From the NCBI GenBank assembly GCA_020433785.1, contig JAGRCC010000011.1, positions 1 to 8,078 of the forward strand: a stretch of 8,078 nucleotides of DNA. Reading direction: 5' to 3'. Shown here in pieces: positions 1-6,274 of the stretch (positions are counted from its first letter, which is position 1; every line of letters starts with the position of its first letter). This DNA is from Anaerolineae bacterium (GTDB taxonomy: Bacteria; Chloroflexota; Anaerolineae; 4572-78; J111). The notes under the pieces were generated by a model, which saw only the letters and a list, made by a program, of their open reading frames with translations, made no database searches and was not told the origin of the DNA. A program made the position numbers and the translations under genes.

Positions 1-496
1 GCAGGACGAGTTCAACCACGATAAACAGGATGAGTGACCACCGGAAGCCCAACTTATAGGCTAGCATAAAACCGACCCCCATCGCCACAATATCGCTGAC
101 GGAGTTGACAATCGTGTCCCCGTCATACCCCAGTGAGATGGTGGTTTCGCGGTAGCGTTGAATGACCATCTCGCTATTTTCAAATAGTTCCCAAGCCGCC
201 TCGATACCCACGGCAATACATAATCGCCATAGCAGCGGCATTTGCGGTCGAAGCCAGGTCAGGATCCAGAAAAAAACCACACCATGTAACAGGTGGGAAA
301 AAGCATACGGATCGAGCAGGTGTTGCGAGTTATCCGCGCTCCAAATATCGCCCACCCACAGGTAAACCTGGCCGCATGAGCATATCCATAATCGTCCCTG
401 GCTTCGTAACAGGAAGATGGATAGAGCTAGAATGAGGGCCATCGCCAGCCAGGGCCACAGCTTTTTGTGATTTTGTTGAAAATAGTTTGTGCTCAT
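1..496 (-). CDS. UPF0314/DUF2585 family membrane protein, 3' end cut by window edge
   Basis: Reading the minus strand from an ATG at 496 gives 165 residues without a stop up to the left edge, so the C-terminus is missing. I recognise the UPF0314 (DUF2585) family, an integral membrane protein of unknown function. The supporting signatures are the segment DIWSADNSQHLLDPY (residues 50-64) followed by SHLLHG, EAAWELFENS (99-108) and RYRETTISL (114-122) followed by a GD..VNS..D pattern (126-135). Hydrophobic segments lie near residues 13-30, 66-82, 87-103, 130-149 and from 152 to the edge. The start is only 6 nt after the stop of the DMSP lyase-like gene, so the two are very likely co-transcribed. 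No strong Shine-Dalgarno is visible, consistent with translational coupling. Family members are usually a little under 200 residues, so only a short tail should be lost. The family assignment is by memory of its motifs. Confidence 0.85.
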   Translation of the reverse strand, partial: MSTNYFQQNHKKLWPWLAMALILALSIFLLRSQGRLWICSCGQVYLWVGDIWSADNSQHLLDPYAFSHLLHGVVFFWILTWLRPQMPLLWRLCIAVGIEAAWELFENSEMVIQRYRETTISLGYDGDTIVNSVSDIVAMGVGFMLAYKLGFRWSLILFIVVELVL

Positions 497-502
497 AATG
501 TA

Positions 503-1105
503 TTAGTCGATGTGTGATTTTTGGGCAAGGTGACCCCCATGCCAGAGGTACAACGCCAGGAGCGGCGCAGCTTCGGTGCGCATGCCATGCGTTAGCCACG
601 ACCGGTGATAGATCGGAACACCAATTGGCCTCGACACCCAATGGTCATGACCCCACACCCACCAAGCCGGCCCACTCAAGGGGATGTAAACTTCCTCAGC
701 CTCATGGCTGTGCTTGGGGTATTCGATGTCCGGGCCGAGCAACAGGAATCCGCAGGCGATATCGGCGCTAGCAATCGGCCCGCGTAGCCCGATTAATTCG
801 GTCCAACCATATTTTGCCAAGAAGGCCGGACCAAAATCATCGAGCGAGTAGGTTTGGCCCCACCTCAGGTCCTCCGCTAGAGTGACGAGCAGGTGGACTA
901 TCGTTTCAGTTTCGACCTTGGCCCCGACCACAAGCTCGGGCAAATAGGCCAGAACCGGCAGTGACCGTTGGGAAACCGTTCGGGTATTGAAAGGTTTAGC
1001 CGGCCACTTAGCCAGAAAAGGACCTAGATAATGATGATCCAGGCTGATTAAATAATGATATACGATCTCGACTAGGTCAAAAAGTTTGGTTTTAGTCATG
1101 GGCAT
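503..1105 (-). CDS. cupin resembling DMSP lyases (DddL/DddQ type)
   Basis: This 200-residue protein has a C-terminal cupin domain carrying the metal-site pattern of the dimethylsulfoniopropionate lyase family: Y129-x2-H132-x-H134-x3-E138-x-Y140 and, about 33 residues on, H173 in LTHGMRT. In characterised DddQ the spacing Tyr-x2-His-x-His-x3-Glu-x-Tyr is identical and these residues bind the metal and supply the catalytic tyrosine, cleaving DMSP to dimethyl sulfide and acrylate. The tail APLLALYLWHGG also fits the family. The N-terminal part (1-110) is helical and matches the all-helical lead of DddL/DddQ in length. Two starts are possible, M1 and M3; neither has a clear Shine-Dalgarno. It sits 81 nt after a GNAT gene and 6 nt before a UPF0314 gene on the same strand. 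No acrylate-handling gene is nearby, so the true substrate could differ. Family membership is well supported; lyase activity is inferred. Confidence 0.8.
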   Translation of the reverse strand: MPMTKTKLFDLVEIVYHYLISLDHHYLGPFLAKWPAKPFNTRTVSQRSLPVLAYLPELVVGAKVETETIVHLLVTLAEDLRWGQTYSLDDFGPAFLAKYGWTELIGLRGPIASADIACGFLLLGPDIEYPKHSHEAEEVYIPLSGPAWWVWGHDHWVSRPIGVPIYHRSWLTHGMRTEAAPLLALYLWHGGHLAQKSHID

Positions 1106-1186
1106 AGGTTATCGTGATCTAACATGACCCTGGAAACCTCAGCTTACCGTTCAACGTCTATGTCATCTGCTGTGAGCCCATGCCGG

Positions 1187-1765
1187 CTAGGCTACCGGCG
1201 AGACGCCATTCCTCCGGGCCGGTTGAGGCCATTCTCGCCGCAAAAGGCCATAGCCGTATTCACTGCGCCATTCACCTTTGAACCAATAATGTTCGATAAA
1301 GTGCGCTTCGCGTCGCATGCCAACGCTTTCCAACAATCGGCTTGAAGCCCGATTATCCACATCGCATAGGGCTTGTAGACGGTGAAGCTGAAAGGTATTA
1401 AACAAATAATCGATCAAGCGGGTCACCGCCTCAGTGGCTAAGCCCTGACCTTGATAGGCGCGGGCCAGGGTAAAGCCGATGTCAGCCTGTTGGCCGTCTT
1501 CCGGCAAAATATGGAAAGCGCAGTCGCCGATTAAACGGCCCTCTTGTTTGTGTTCGATGGCGATTTGATACCACTCATCAGGCAGGCCGGGATGAGTGGC
1601 CTGCATGTCTGTAATAAACTCGCGGGCCTGGTCAAGACTAAAAGGCGCTTGCCAGCCTTGATACTGAGCGACCAGGGGGTCGGAGCGGTAGGCGGCAAAA
1701 TCGGCGGCATCATCCATTTGGAAGGCGCGTAAACGCAAACGGGGTGTTTCTAAGGGTAAGGTCAT
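1187..1765 (-). CDS. GNAT-family N-acetyltransferase (RimJ/RimL-like)
   Basis: A 192-residue protein with the full GNAT fold of the Acetyltransf_3 type. It opens with ETPRLRLRAF (residues 6-15), the usual first strand of RimJ/RimL-like enzymes. The acetyl-CoA binding loop is AYQGQGLATEA (103-113), matching the Q/R-x-x-G-x-A motif, and LHRLQALCDVDNRAS (127-141) followed by SRLLESVGM is the typical motif B with the conserved Asn. It should transfer an acetyl group from acetyl-CoA to an amine, perhaps a protein N-terminus or a small molecule; the acceptor cannot be told. The start is supported by GGAG eight nt upstream of the ATG. It lies 62 nt after the AraC-family gene and 81 nt before the DMSP lyase-like gene, all on one strand, so it could belong to a longer operon. 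About ten extra residues after the fold look like an unstructured tail. Confidence 0.9.
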   Translation of the reverse strand: MTLPLETPRLRLRAFQMDDAADFAAYRSDPLVAQYQGWQAPFSLDQAREFITDMQATHPGLPDEWYQIAIEHKQEGRLIGDCAFHILPEDGQQADIGFTLARAYQGQGLATEAVTRLIDYLFNTFQLHRLQALCDVDNRASSRLLESVGMRREAHFIEHYWFKGEWRSEYGYGLLRREWPQPARRNGVSPVA

Positions 1766-1792
1766 GGGGTCAACTCCGTGGATATTTTCTGG

Positions 1793-1804
1793 GCCAATAT
1801 TGGC
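1793..1804. repeat. 12-bp perfect palindrome between the AraC and GNAT genes
   Basis: GCCAATATTGGC is self-complementary and lies 23 nt past the AraC-gene stop and 28 nt before the GNAT start. It has no loop and no T-run, so it is a poor terminator. A dimeric regulator could bind it, but nothing else supports that. Confidence 0.35.
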
Positions 1805-1827
1805 AATAAGAGCTCATGAGTAAGGTG

Positions 1828-2763
1828 CTAACGGCCCACATTTTCGCGGGCGGCTTCCGTGACATATTGGGTCGGTGAGCAGCCCACCATTCGACTGAAG
1901 GCGGTGCTAAAGGCACTGGCCGATTGATAGCCAATGTCGAACGCGATCTCGGTCAATGACTTGTTGCTGTGGAGCAGCGCATCTTTGGCCAGAGCCATTC
2001 GCCACGCCAGCAGATACTCGACCGGGGCAGCGCCGACGGCCGTGGTAAAGTGGCGCGCAAAGGACGAGCGGGACATGCCGACACTCGCGGCCAGTTCAGC
2101 CACGGTCCAGGCTCGCCCCACATTCGAATGGATCTGCCGCAGGGCCAAGGCCAGTTGCGGATCGGCCAGACCGGCCAGTAGGCCTTTTATCGGCGGCTTT
2201 GGTTCGCTGCTTTGGCGGCGCAGGGCCTCGATCAGCATAATTTCGACCAAGCGGGACAATATCAGATCTTTCCCCAGCCACTCAGAACGCGCCTCTTCGG
2301 CAATAATAGCGATAATGCTGCGCAGCCGGTCGGTGATACCCGCCCGGGATTGAACATGGATGGTTGGCGGGAGCAGCCCGGTCAGGAGCGTGACATTCGC
2401 CGGATCACAGAGAAACAGGCCGCCAATCACATGAGTGGTTCGCGCCCCGTTTGAGCCGGCACCGATGGTGAAGTCATCGCCATGCAAGGCTTTGAAGGCG
2501 GCATCGGTCAGAACGGTTTCGACGCCCGGATGGCTGACAAAAGTGGCTGACAGCGGGCGCGCAACCAGGAGGTAGTCACCCTGACACAAGTGAATAGGAT
2601 CGCCGTCATCCTGCTGAAACCAGCAGTCGCCCTCGGTGACCAGAAAAAAGCTGGGGTCTGGGTAGTAGGGAGAACGAACCCCCCATTGGCCTGTCCCCAG
2701 TAGGCTGCCGAGCAGAGCGGTTCGAGGCCGCAAGAGGGCGATAAGGTCGGTTAATGGATCCAT
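1828..2763 (-). CDS. AraC-family transcriptional regulator with N-terminal cupin domain
   Basis: With the start at the ATG at 2763 the protein has 311 residues. Residues 1-185 form the cupin_6-type ligand domain seen in many AraC regulators that begin MDPL and continue with a GDYLLV-like strand (62-67). The DNA-binding domain follows at about 205-300: first helix-turn-helix WTVAELAASVGMSRSSFARHF (219-239), second around SLTEIAFDIGYQSASAFSTAF (269-289), ending with the family signature GCSPTQY (294-300). A reading frame extends six codons upstream to 2781, but a good -10 box lies inside that extension, so the shorter start is preferred. That start is only 6 nt after the -10 box, which implies a leaderless mRNA. 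The gene is divergent from an SDR gene, a classic regulator-target arrangement. It probably senses a small molecule and controls its own promoter and the SDR gene; the ligand is unknown. Confidence 0.93.
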   Translation of the reverse strand: MDPLTDLIALLRPRTALLGSLLGTGQWGVRSPYYPDPSFFLVTEGDCWFQQDDGDPIHLCQGDYLLVARPLSATFVSHPGVETVLTDAAFKALHGDDFTIGAGSNGARTTHVIGGLFLCDPANVTLLTGLLPPTIHVQSRAGITDRLRSIIAIIAEEARSEWLGKDLILSRLVEIMLIEALRRQSSEPKPPIKGLLAGLADPQLALALRQIHSNVGRAWTVAELAASVGMSRSSFARHFTTAVGAAPVEYLLAWRMALAKDALLHSNKSLTEIAFDIGYQSASAFSTAFSRMVGCSPTQYVTEAARENVGR

Positions 2764-2769
2764 AGTAAG

Positions 2770-2797
2770 AGTATAGCACAAAAATCGAGACGATCAA
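2770..2797 (-). promoter_or_regulatory. promoter of the AraC-family gene
   Basis: On the minus strand TTGATC (2797-2792) is followed after 16 nt by TATACT (2775-2770), a five-of-six -10 box. Only 6 nt then separate it from the ATG at 2763, so transcription should begin at or next to the start codon, giving a leaderless message. Confidence 0.65.
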
Positions 2798-2807
2798 TAA
2801 TGATCGT
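2790..2807. promoter_or_regulatory. palindromic operator candidate between AraC and SDR genes
   Basis: ACGATCA-ATAA-TGATCGT is a perfect inverted repeat with 7-bp arms and a 4-bp spacer. It covers the -35 box of the AraC-gene promoter and ends 14 bp before the -35 of the divergent SDR promoter, the expected place for a site controlling both genes. AraC proteins often bind direct repeats, so a different dimeric regulator could be the user. Confidence 0.55.
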
Positions 2808-2821
2808 TGGACTTTTCGTTA

Positions 2822-2850
2822 TTTACAATCCAAACCGCATCCCTTATACT
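2822..2850 (+). promoter_or_regulatory. promoter of the SDR gene
   Basis: TTTACA (2822-2827) and TATACT (2845-2850) are separated by exactly 17 nt; each matches the sigma70 consensus at five of six positions. Transcription should start near 2857, leaving a leader of about 40 nt before the SDR start codon. Confidence 0.75.
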
Positions 2851-2897
2851 GCATATCATCTCTACTAACTCCACCATTATTACAAAGGAACTATCTG

Positions 2898-3740
2898 ATG
2901 AGTAAAACAGTTTTGATTACCGGTTGCTCGACCGGCCTGGGCCGGACCACAGCAAAAAAATTCGCCGCTGAAGGTTGGAATGTCGTGGCTACCATGCGCA
3001 CCCCAGACCACAGCCTGGCCGCCGACTATCCCGATCGTATCCTGGTGACCGCGCTCGATGTTACCGATGTGGCCAGCATCGAGGCGGCCATCGACGCGGG
3101 CATCGCCCGGTTTGGCGCTATTGATGTGGTGGTCAACAATGCGGGTATCAGCACGGTCACCATCCTTGAGGCGACGCCGCCCGAAACCATTCGAACTATA
3201 TTTCAGACGAATGTCTTCGGCCCGATCAATGTCATCCGGGCCATGACGCCCCGGTTCCGCATGCAAGGCGGCGGTGTCTTTGTCAATATCAGTTCGGCGG
3301 TCGGCTTAGCGGCCGCGCCGCTCCTGTCGATCTACGTGGCCACCAAGCATGCCCTGGAGGGACTGTCGGAGTCCCTATCCTATGAGCTTGAGTCGCAGAA
3401 CATCCGCATGAAGCTGGTGGAGCCGGGCGCGATGCACACCACCAACTTCGCCAAGAGCACCCTGGCGACCTTGCAGGATATCCCCATGCCGCCGGCCTAC
3501 AAGCCCTACTTCGATCATATCATGCAGGCCATGATGGATTCCCCCTTTGACGATGCCGACGAAGAGCAGGTGGCCGAGACGGTCTTCAGCGCCGCCGGCG
3601 ACCCCTCTCCACGCCTGCGCTACGTGGCCGGCCCCGATGCGGAAGAGATGGCCCAACTTCGGTGGTCAACCTCTGAGGAGCATTACCTGGCTACGATGCG
3701 CGATCTATCGGGGCAGACAGCATGGCTCAGTTCGTTATAG
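2898..3740 (+). CDS. classical short-chain dehydrogenase/reductase (SDR)
   Basis: A 280-residue cytosolic NAD(P)-dependent oxidoreductase of the classical SDR family. The cofactor loop is TGCSTGLG (residues 8-15), with D54 in LDVTD, NNAG at 80-83, N105 in QTNVFG, catalytic S133 in NISS, and the Y146-x3-K150 pair in SIYVATK. PG at 176-177 follows the sixth strand. R34 after the second strand hints at NADPH preference. The extended C-terminus after about residue 195 is like that of the subgroup often labelled 17-beta-hydroxysteroid-dehydrogenase-like or YusZ-like; the substrate cannot be deduced. The start is supported by AAAGGA eight to nine nt upstream. The gene has its own good promoter and is divergent from the AraC-family regulator, which probably controls it. 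It ends 46 nt before the convergent miniprotein gene. Confidence 0.95.
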   Translation: MSKTVLITGCSTGLGRTTAKKFAAEGWNVVATMRTPDHSLAADYPDRILVTALDVTDVASIEAAIDAGIARFGAIDVVVNNAGISTVTILEATPPETIRTIFQTNVFGPINVIRAMTPRFRMQGGGVFVNISSAVGLAAAPLLSIYVATKHALEGLSESLSYELESQNIRMKLVEPGAMHTTNFAKSTLATLQDIPMPPAYKPYFDHIMQAMMDSPFDDADEEQVAETVFSAAGDPSPRLRYVAGPDAEEMAQLRWSTSEEHYLATMRDLSGQTAWLSSL

Positions 3741-3786
3741 TTTTCCGGGTATTGGCCGTCCGCATCGGTTAAGCTGGCGGCGGTGC

Positions 3787-3900
3787 TTACTGGAGCGCCT
3801 TCAGAAGAATTAGAATGGCCGGGACGCAGAACATCCCCAAACCAACGGCGATGAACCAATGCAGGCTAGCGGCCACTCGGAGTTGAGCTAGAGCGGACAC
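3787..3900 (-). CDS. 37-residue putative single-pass membrane miniprotein
   Basis: On the minus strand a GTG at 3900 is preceded by AAGGAGG with a 7-nt spacer, the strongest Shine-Dalgarno in the window. It opens a 37-codon frame ending in TAA at 3787. The product begins MSALAQLRVAASLHW and continues with a hydrophobic run (about residues 14-34: FIAVGLGMFCVPAILILL), ending K-A-L-Q. This is the pattern of a small single-span inner-membrane protein. It starts 42 nt after the stop of the upstream cupin gene and is probably its operon partner. I do not recognise a family. The ribosome site and membrane-like composition argue it is real; the short length and GTG start leave doubt. Confidence 0.6.
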   Translation of the reverse strand: MSALAQLRVAASLHWFIAVGLGMFCVPAILILLKALQ

Positions 3901-3942
3901 GGTGATCCCTCCTTGACTTTAACCGATGCGAAGCTGGTAGGG

Positions 3943-4401
3943 CTAGATCGGCAGGGGACCCACAAACTCGATCCCATACGCCTGGCACGCTTGCCCAATT
4001 ACCGTATCATCGATGACGGCATGGGGTAAAGGCGAGGTAATTGCTCGGTAGAACTCGCCATGTCGGGGTGTTGTGAGAATGAGGTAACGCGCCATGACCG
4101 ACTCAATCCGGAAGCCGTGGATTGTGCCACCGGGAATATGAACAAATGCGCCGGCCCCGGCTCGCCTCCCCGCCTGGCCGTCCAGGTAAAAGGAGATTTC
4201 GCCTGCGAGGACATAGAACGATTCACCATCATCGTGTTTGTGCAGCGGGATGATTTCGCCGCCAATTGCCTGTTCTTCAACCAGAGCGAAAGCCCCGCCC
4301 GTGCGCGTATCTGTCGCCAGAAAGTAGGTGAATGTCTCCCCCATCCAGCGCAACTCACCCTCGCCGGGTTGATATAAGTAAGCGTTAATCATCTCACTCA
4401 T
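3943..4401 (-). CDS. single-domain cupin protein (quercetin dioxygenase-like)
   Basis: A 152-residue protein with one complete cupin domain. Motif 1 is G48-x5-H54-x-H56-x3-E60-x6-G67 and motif 2 is G84-x5-P90-x-G92-x2-H95, so all four usual metal ligands (two His, Glu, His) are present. It should bind a divalent metal and may be a small oxygenase, isomerase or sensor; the substrate is unknown. The start at 4401 is supported by GGAGG five nt upstream; the next Met (residue 4) would be badly spaced. It resembles the cupin at 6747-7238 in overall plan, though not closely in sequence. Downstream is the membrane miniprotein gene; upstream is a MITE-like element that may supply or disturb its promoter. 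No signal peptide is seen. Confidence 0.9.
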   Translation of the reverse strand: MSEMINAYLYQPGEGELRWMGETFTYFLATDTRTGGAFALVEEQAIGGEIIPLHKHDDGESFYVLAGEISFYLDGQAGRRAGAGAFVHIPGGTIHGFRIESVMARYLILTTPRHGEFYRAITSPLPHAVIDDTVIGQACQAYGIEFVGPLPI

Positions 4402-4431
4402 GAAAACCTCCGTGATATTTATCCTTATGAG

Positions 4432-4552
4432 TTACGCAGTTCAAAAGGTGACAGTCACTTAGCGGCGATAAATCGACCTGTTTGGACTAAACGAACATTC
4501 ATTTTCAGCAAAAAGTGACTGTCACCTGGGTTCGATACACTCAACTGCGTAA
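4432..4552. repeat. outer inverted repeat enclosing the first MITE-like element
   Basis: TTACGCAGTT (4432-4441) is perfectly matched by AACTGCGTAA (4543-4552). The two arms enclose the 82-bp element at 4446-4527, giving a nested structure of 121 bp. The ends look like those of insertion-sequence or MITE termini, but no transposase remains between them. Confidence 0.6.
4446..4527. mobile_element. MITE-like element, copy 1
   Basis: The terminal inverted repeats are perfect over 15 bp: AGGTGACAGTCACTT (4446-4460) and AAGTGACTGTCACCT (4513-4527). The 52-bp interior has no ORF. Its ends match those of the element at 6175-6254 at 12 of 14 positions, and both interiors are exactly 52 bp, so the two belong to one family of small non-autonomous repeats. 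The arms could also form a strong hairpin in RNA. It lies between two minus-strand genes. No clear target duplication is seen immediately outside. It may be mobilised by a transposase elsewhere in the genome. Confidence 0.65.
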
Positions 4553-4574
4553 GTCCTATATCCTATGGTTTTGA

Positions 4575-4859
4575 TCAGTACGCCTTGGCTTCCACCATTT
4601 CTACAATCTGTGATTGAGGGTTCATCATAATCGTCCCCTCGACCCGGCCCCACACCACGCGCATGGCGGCCAGCAAGGCCTCGGCCTGATCGATGGTATC
4701 GAACTCAAGGTCGATCATGACGTAGTTGGGATTGTCGATGGGGCGTAGGATTTGGTAGCGGCGTACGCCTGATTTCTCCCGGCCGACCGGGTCGCTATCG
4801 AAGGCTTGCTTCCAGCCTTCATAGTTCGGGACAGGGTGTTCAATGCGAAGCATGTACAT
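4575..4859 (-). CDS. small dimeric alpha-beta barrel (ABM/cyclase-like) protein
   Basis: A 94-residue protein with the ferredoxin-like pattern of strand, helix, strand seen in dimeric alpha-beta barrel proteins: YMLRIEHPV (2-10), a helix with Y-x2-WKQAFDSDP (13-24), the strand around GVRRYQILRP (31-40), YVMIDLEFD (46-54), a helix ending AMRVVW (65-70), and a last strand near IVEMVEA (85-91). I recall similar small proteins annotated as hypothetical or cyclase-like; the reaction is unknown and no catalytic residue is evident. The reading frame can be extended to a TTG at 4874, but AAGGAG lies inside that extension, 6 nt before the ATG at 4859, so the ATG is chosen. It follows luxR on the same strand after a 133-nt gap containing a large palindrome, so the two are probably separate transcription units. 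Confidence 0.8.
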   Translation of the reverse strand: MYMLRIEHPVPNYEGWKQAFDSDPVGREKSGVRRYQILRPIDNPNYVMIDLEFDTIDQAEALLAAMRVVWGRVEGTIMMNPQSQIVEMVEAKAY

Positions 4860-4880
4860 GGTTAGCTCCTTCAATCCTCT

Positions 4881-4924
4881 AAAAATAGATGCTGTAGGAC
4901 AAACTTAAGTTTGTCCTACAGCAT
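4881..4924 (-). terminator. perfect 36-bp palindrome, possible terminator of luxR
   Basis: Positions 4889-4906 and 4907-4924 are exact reverse complements with no spacer (TGTAGGACAAACTT ... its complement). Read on the minus strand the hairpin is followed three nt later by TTTTT (4885-4881), so it could stop transcription coming from luxR. The perfect, loop-less symmetry also fits two fused insertion-element ends or a binding site. Confidence 0.55.
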
Positions 4925-4940
4925 TTTCATTCTCGTTGTC

Positions 4941-4954
4941 GTCTCATCTGAGAC
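4941..4954. repeat. short inverted repeat upstream of the barrel gene
   Basis: GTCTCA-TC-TGAGAC is a perfect 6-bp inverted repeat with a 2-bp spacer, in the gap between luxR and the barrel gene. It could be an operator for the latter; no promoter boxes are clear beside it. Confidence 0.3.
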
Positions 4955-4992
4955 TGTCGGACTCCTTTGAAAACGATAAGCCTTAATGCCGA

Positions 4993-6147
4993 TCAACTGT
5001 TCCCATGTGGGTCCAACGGGCCGCCGCGCAGTGGTCGTCCCGTCATGGCGCGCTGCTCGTTGTCGCGCAGGCGCGGTTCGTAGTGGGCGAAGAAAACCTG
5101 GCCAATCAGCTCACGCCGGCTGCGCACGCCCGTCTTGTCAAACACGCTCTTGAGGTGCTGCTGGACGGTGTAGGCGGAGATCACCAGGCGCGCGGCGATC
5201 TCTACGGTCGAATTGCCTTGTAACACCAGGCGGGTGACTTCCTGCTCGCGCTCGGTCAACTCATAGGCCGCCATCAGCAAAGAGGCGATACGCGCCGGTT
5301 GGGCAGGCTCAACAATAACGGCGCAGCGCCGCGTACCGCCGGCCACAAGTGCGGCGCCGTGGAGGACGACCCACTGATTAGAGCGGGTCAGCACCCGCGC
5401 CAGGGCCACCTCGCCGGGGGCATCCATGTGTTCAGCGGTGCGCATGGCGCGCCCGGCCACCGCCAGGACCACCGGGGGCAGCTTGCCGCGCACCGTCCAG
5501 TCACCGCCGGGCAATTCGTCCAGCCAGTGGGCCACACCGGGCGTGAGCGACTCAACGGACCAATCTTCCCGGAGTACCACCAACCCGGGCGCTTCCGGCC
5601 CTTCGGGGTCGGCCGCCTCGCCGACCAGCAGCCCGCGCCGAGCGCCTTCGGCCAGGTAGGGCGCTACTTCACGCAGGAAGCGGCACTCGTCGGGGTCGAA
5701 CAAGGGCTGGCCCGGCTCGCGGTAAAGCCCCAGCATCCCCCAGACATCACCGGCCAAGGTGCGCAAGGCGATCAGGAGTTCCTGATCGCCCCCATAGGGC
5801 CGCACGTAAAGGTTCCAGCCAGGGCTGCGGCTCGGATCACCTCCGGTCGCTTCATGCACCGTCGAGAACCCCCGTTCAGACCGGGCGACATCGGCGATCT
5901 TGTGGAAGTCGTCTTCAAAGTATTCGTGGGCCAGCCATTCCGGCGGCAGTTCCAGCATCTCAGGGTTATAGTGGCTGGTGACCAGGAGCGAGGCGGGGTC
6001 CAGGGTGAACCAGCAGGGACTCATATAGTGCGGCACAGCCCGCGCCAGGGTCTCGTTCGCCTGCTGCCAAAACGTCACCAGGTCGAGGCTCTGCCCGGCC
6101 AGCCAAATGATCTTGTCTTTAGCTCGCTGCTTTCCGTATCCGTCCAT
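4993..6147 (-). CDS. LuxR-family transcriptional regulator with N-terminal sensor region
   Basis: A 384-residue regulator. The C-terminal LuxR helix-turn-helix spans about residues 295-353: ELTEREQEVTRLVLQG (296-311), then STVEIAARLVISAYTVQQHL (313-332) with the recognition helix, then KTGVRSRREL. The N-terminal 280 residues have no receiver-domain signature; the segment from about 25 to 175 is GAF-like (for example WNLYVRPYGGDQ, 111-122, and WGMLGLYRE, 136-144), and a second alpha/beta section lies at 188-282. It probably senses a small ligand and acts as a one-component regulator. About 30 polar residues follow the HTH. The gene is divergent from the SnoaL-cupin operon, its likely target. 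There is no clear Shine-Dalgarno before the ATG; GACGC directly precedes it. A MITE-like element separates it from a good upstream promoter. Confidence 0.92.
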   Translation of the reverse strand: MDGYGKQRAKDKIIWLAGQSLDLVTFWQQANETLARAVPHYMSPCWFTLDPASLLVTSHYNPEMLELPPEWLAHEYFEDDFHKIADVARSERGFSTVHEATGGDPSRSPGWNLYVRPYGGDQELLIALRTLAGDVWGMLGLYREPGQPLFDPDECRFLREVAPYLAEGARRGLLVGEAADPEGPEAPGLVVLREDWSVESLTPGVAHWLDELPGGDWTVRGKLPPVVLAVAGRAMRTAEHMDAPGEVALARVLTRSNQWVVLHGAALVAGGTRRCAVIVEPAQPARIASLLMAAYELTEREQEVTRLVLQGNSTVEIAARLVISAYTVQQHLKSVFDKTGVRSRRELIGQVFFAHYEPRLRDNEQRAMTGRPLRGGPLDPHGNS

Positions 6148-6152
6148 GCGTC
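6144..6152. repeat. 9-bp direct repeat, copy at the luxR start codon
   Basis: CCATGCGTC here covers the luxR start codon (complement of positions 6147-6145). The same nine bases recur at 6265-6273. The pair brackets the second MITE-like element and could be a target-site duplication or a duplicated promoter-start segment. Confidence 0.5.
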
Positions 6153-6174
6153 GTATTTATTCAGCATACAACAA

Positions 6175-6254
6175 GGTGACTGGCACTTAATCGCACTAAT
6201 AACAGCGTTGTATTCCACTCAATGGTCTCGATTTGAGCCAAAGTGCCAGTCACC
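6175..6254. mobile_element. MITE-like element, copy 2
   Basis: Perfect 14-bp terminal inverted repeats, GGTGACTGGCACTT (6175-6188) and AAGTGCCAGTCACC (6241-6254), enclose 52 bp without a gene. It is related to the element at 4446-4527 by its ends (12 of 14) and by interior length. Read in reverse the interior shares AAATCGA and TGGA-x-TA blocks with copy 1, suggesting old divergence. It lies between the luxR promoter and the luxR start, so its arms would form a hairpin in the luxR leader RNA. Confidence 0.65.
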
Positions 6255-6264
6255 GGAGTAGTTA

Positions 6265-6273
6265 CCATGCGTC
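6265..6273. repeat. 9-bp direct repeat, promoter-side copy
   Basis: CCATGCGTC repeats the bases over the luxR start codon at 6144-6152. On the minus strand its ATG (6268) lies just 6 nt after a perfect TATAAT box. Confidence 0.5.
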
Positions 6274-6274
6274 T

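Noticed and set aside
330..641. 103-codon minus-strand ORF spanning the end of the DMSP lyase-like gene and the start of the UPF0314 gene
   Set aside because: It is in another frame across two better-supported genes and matches no family.
3901..3914. GGTGATCCCTCCTT resembles the 3' end of 16S rRNA
   Set aside because: It is the complement of the miniprotein's Shine-Dalgarno region; no other rRNA sequence is around it.
5299..6261. 320-codon plus-strand ORF opposite luxR
   Set aside because: It is antisense to the clear LuxR-family gene, is rich in Gln, His, Arg and Gly as expected for a shadow of a GC-rich gene, and shows no family motif.
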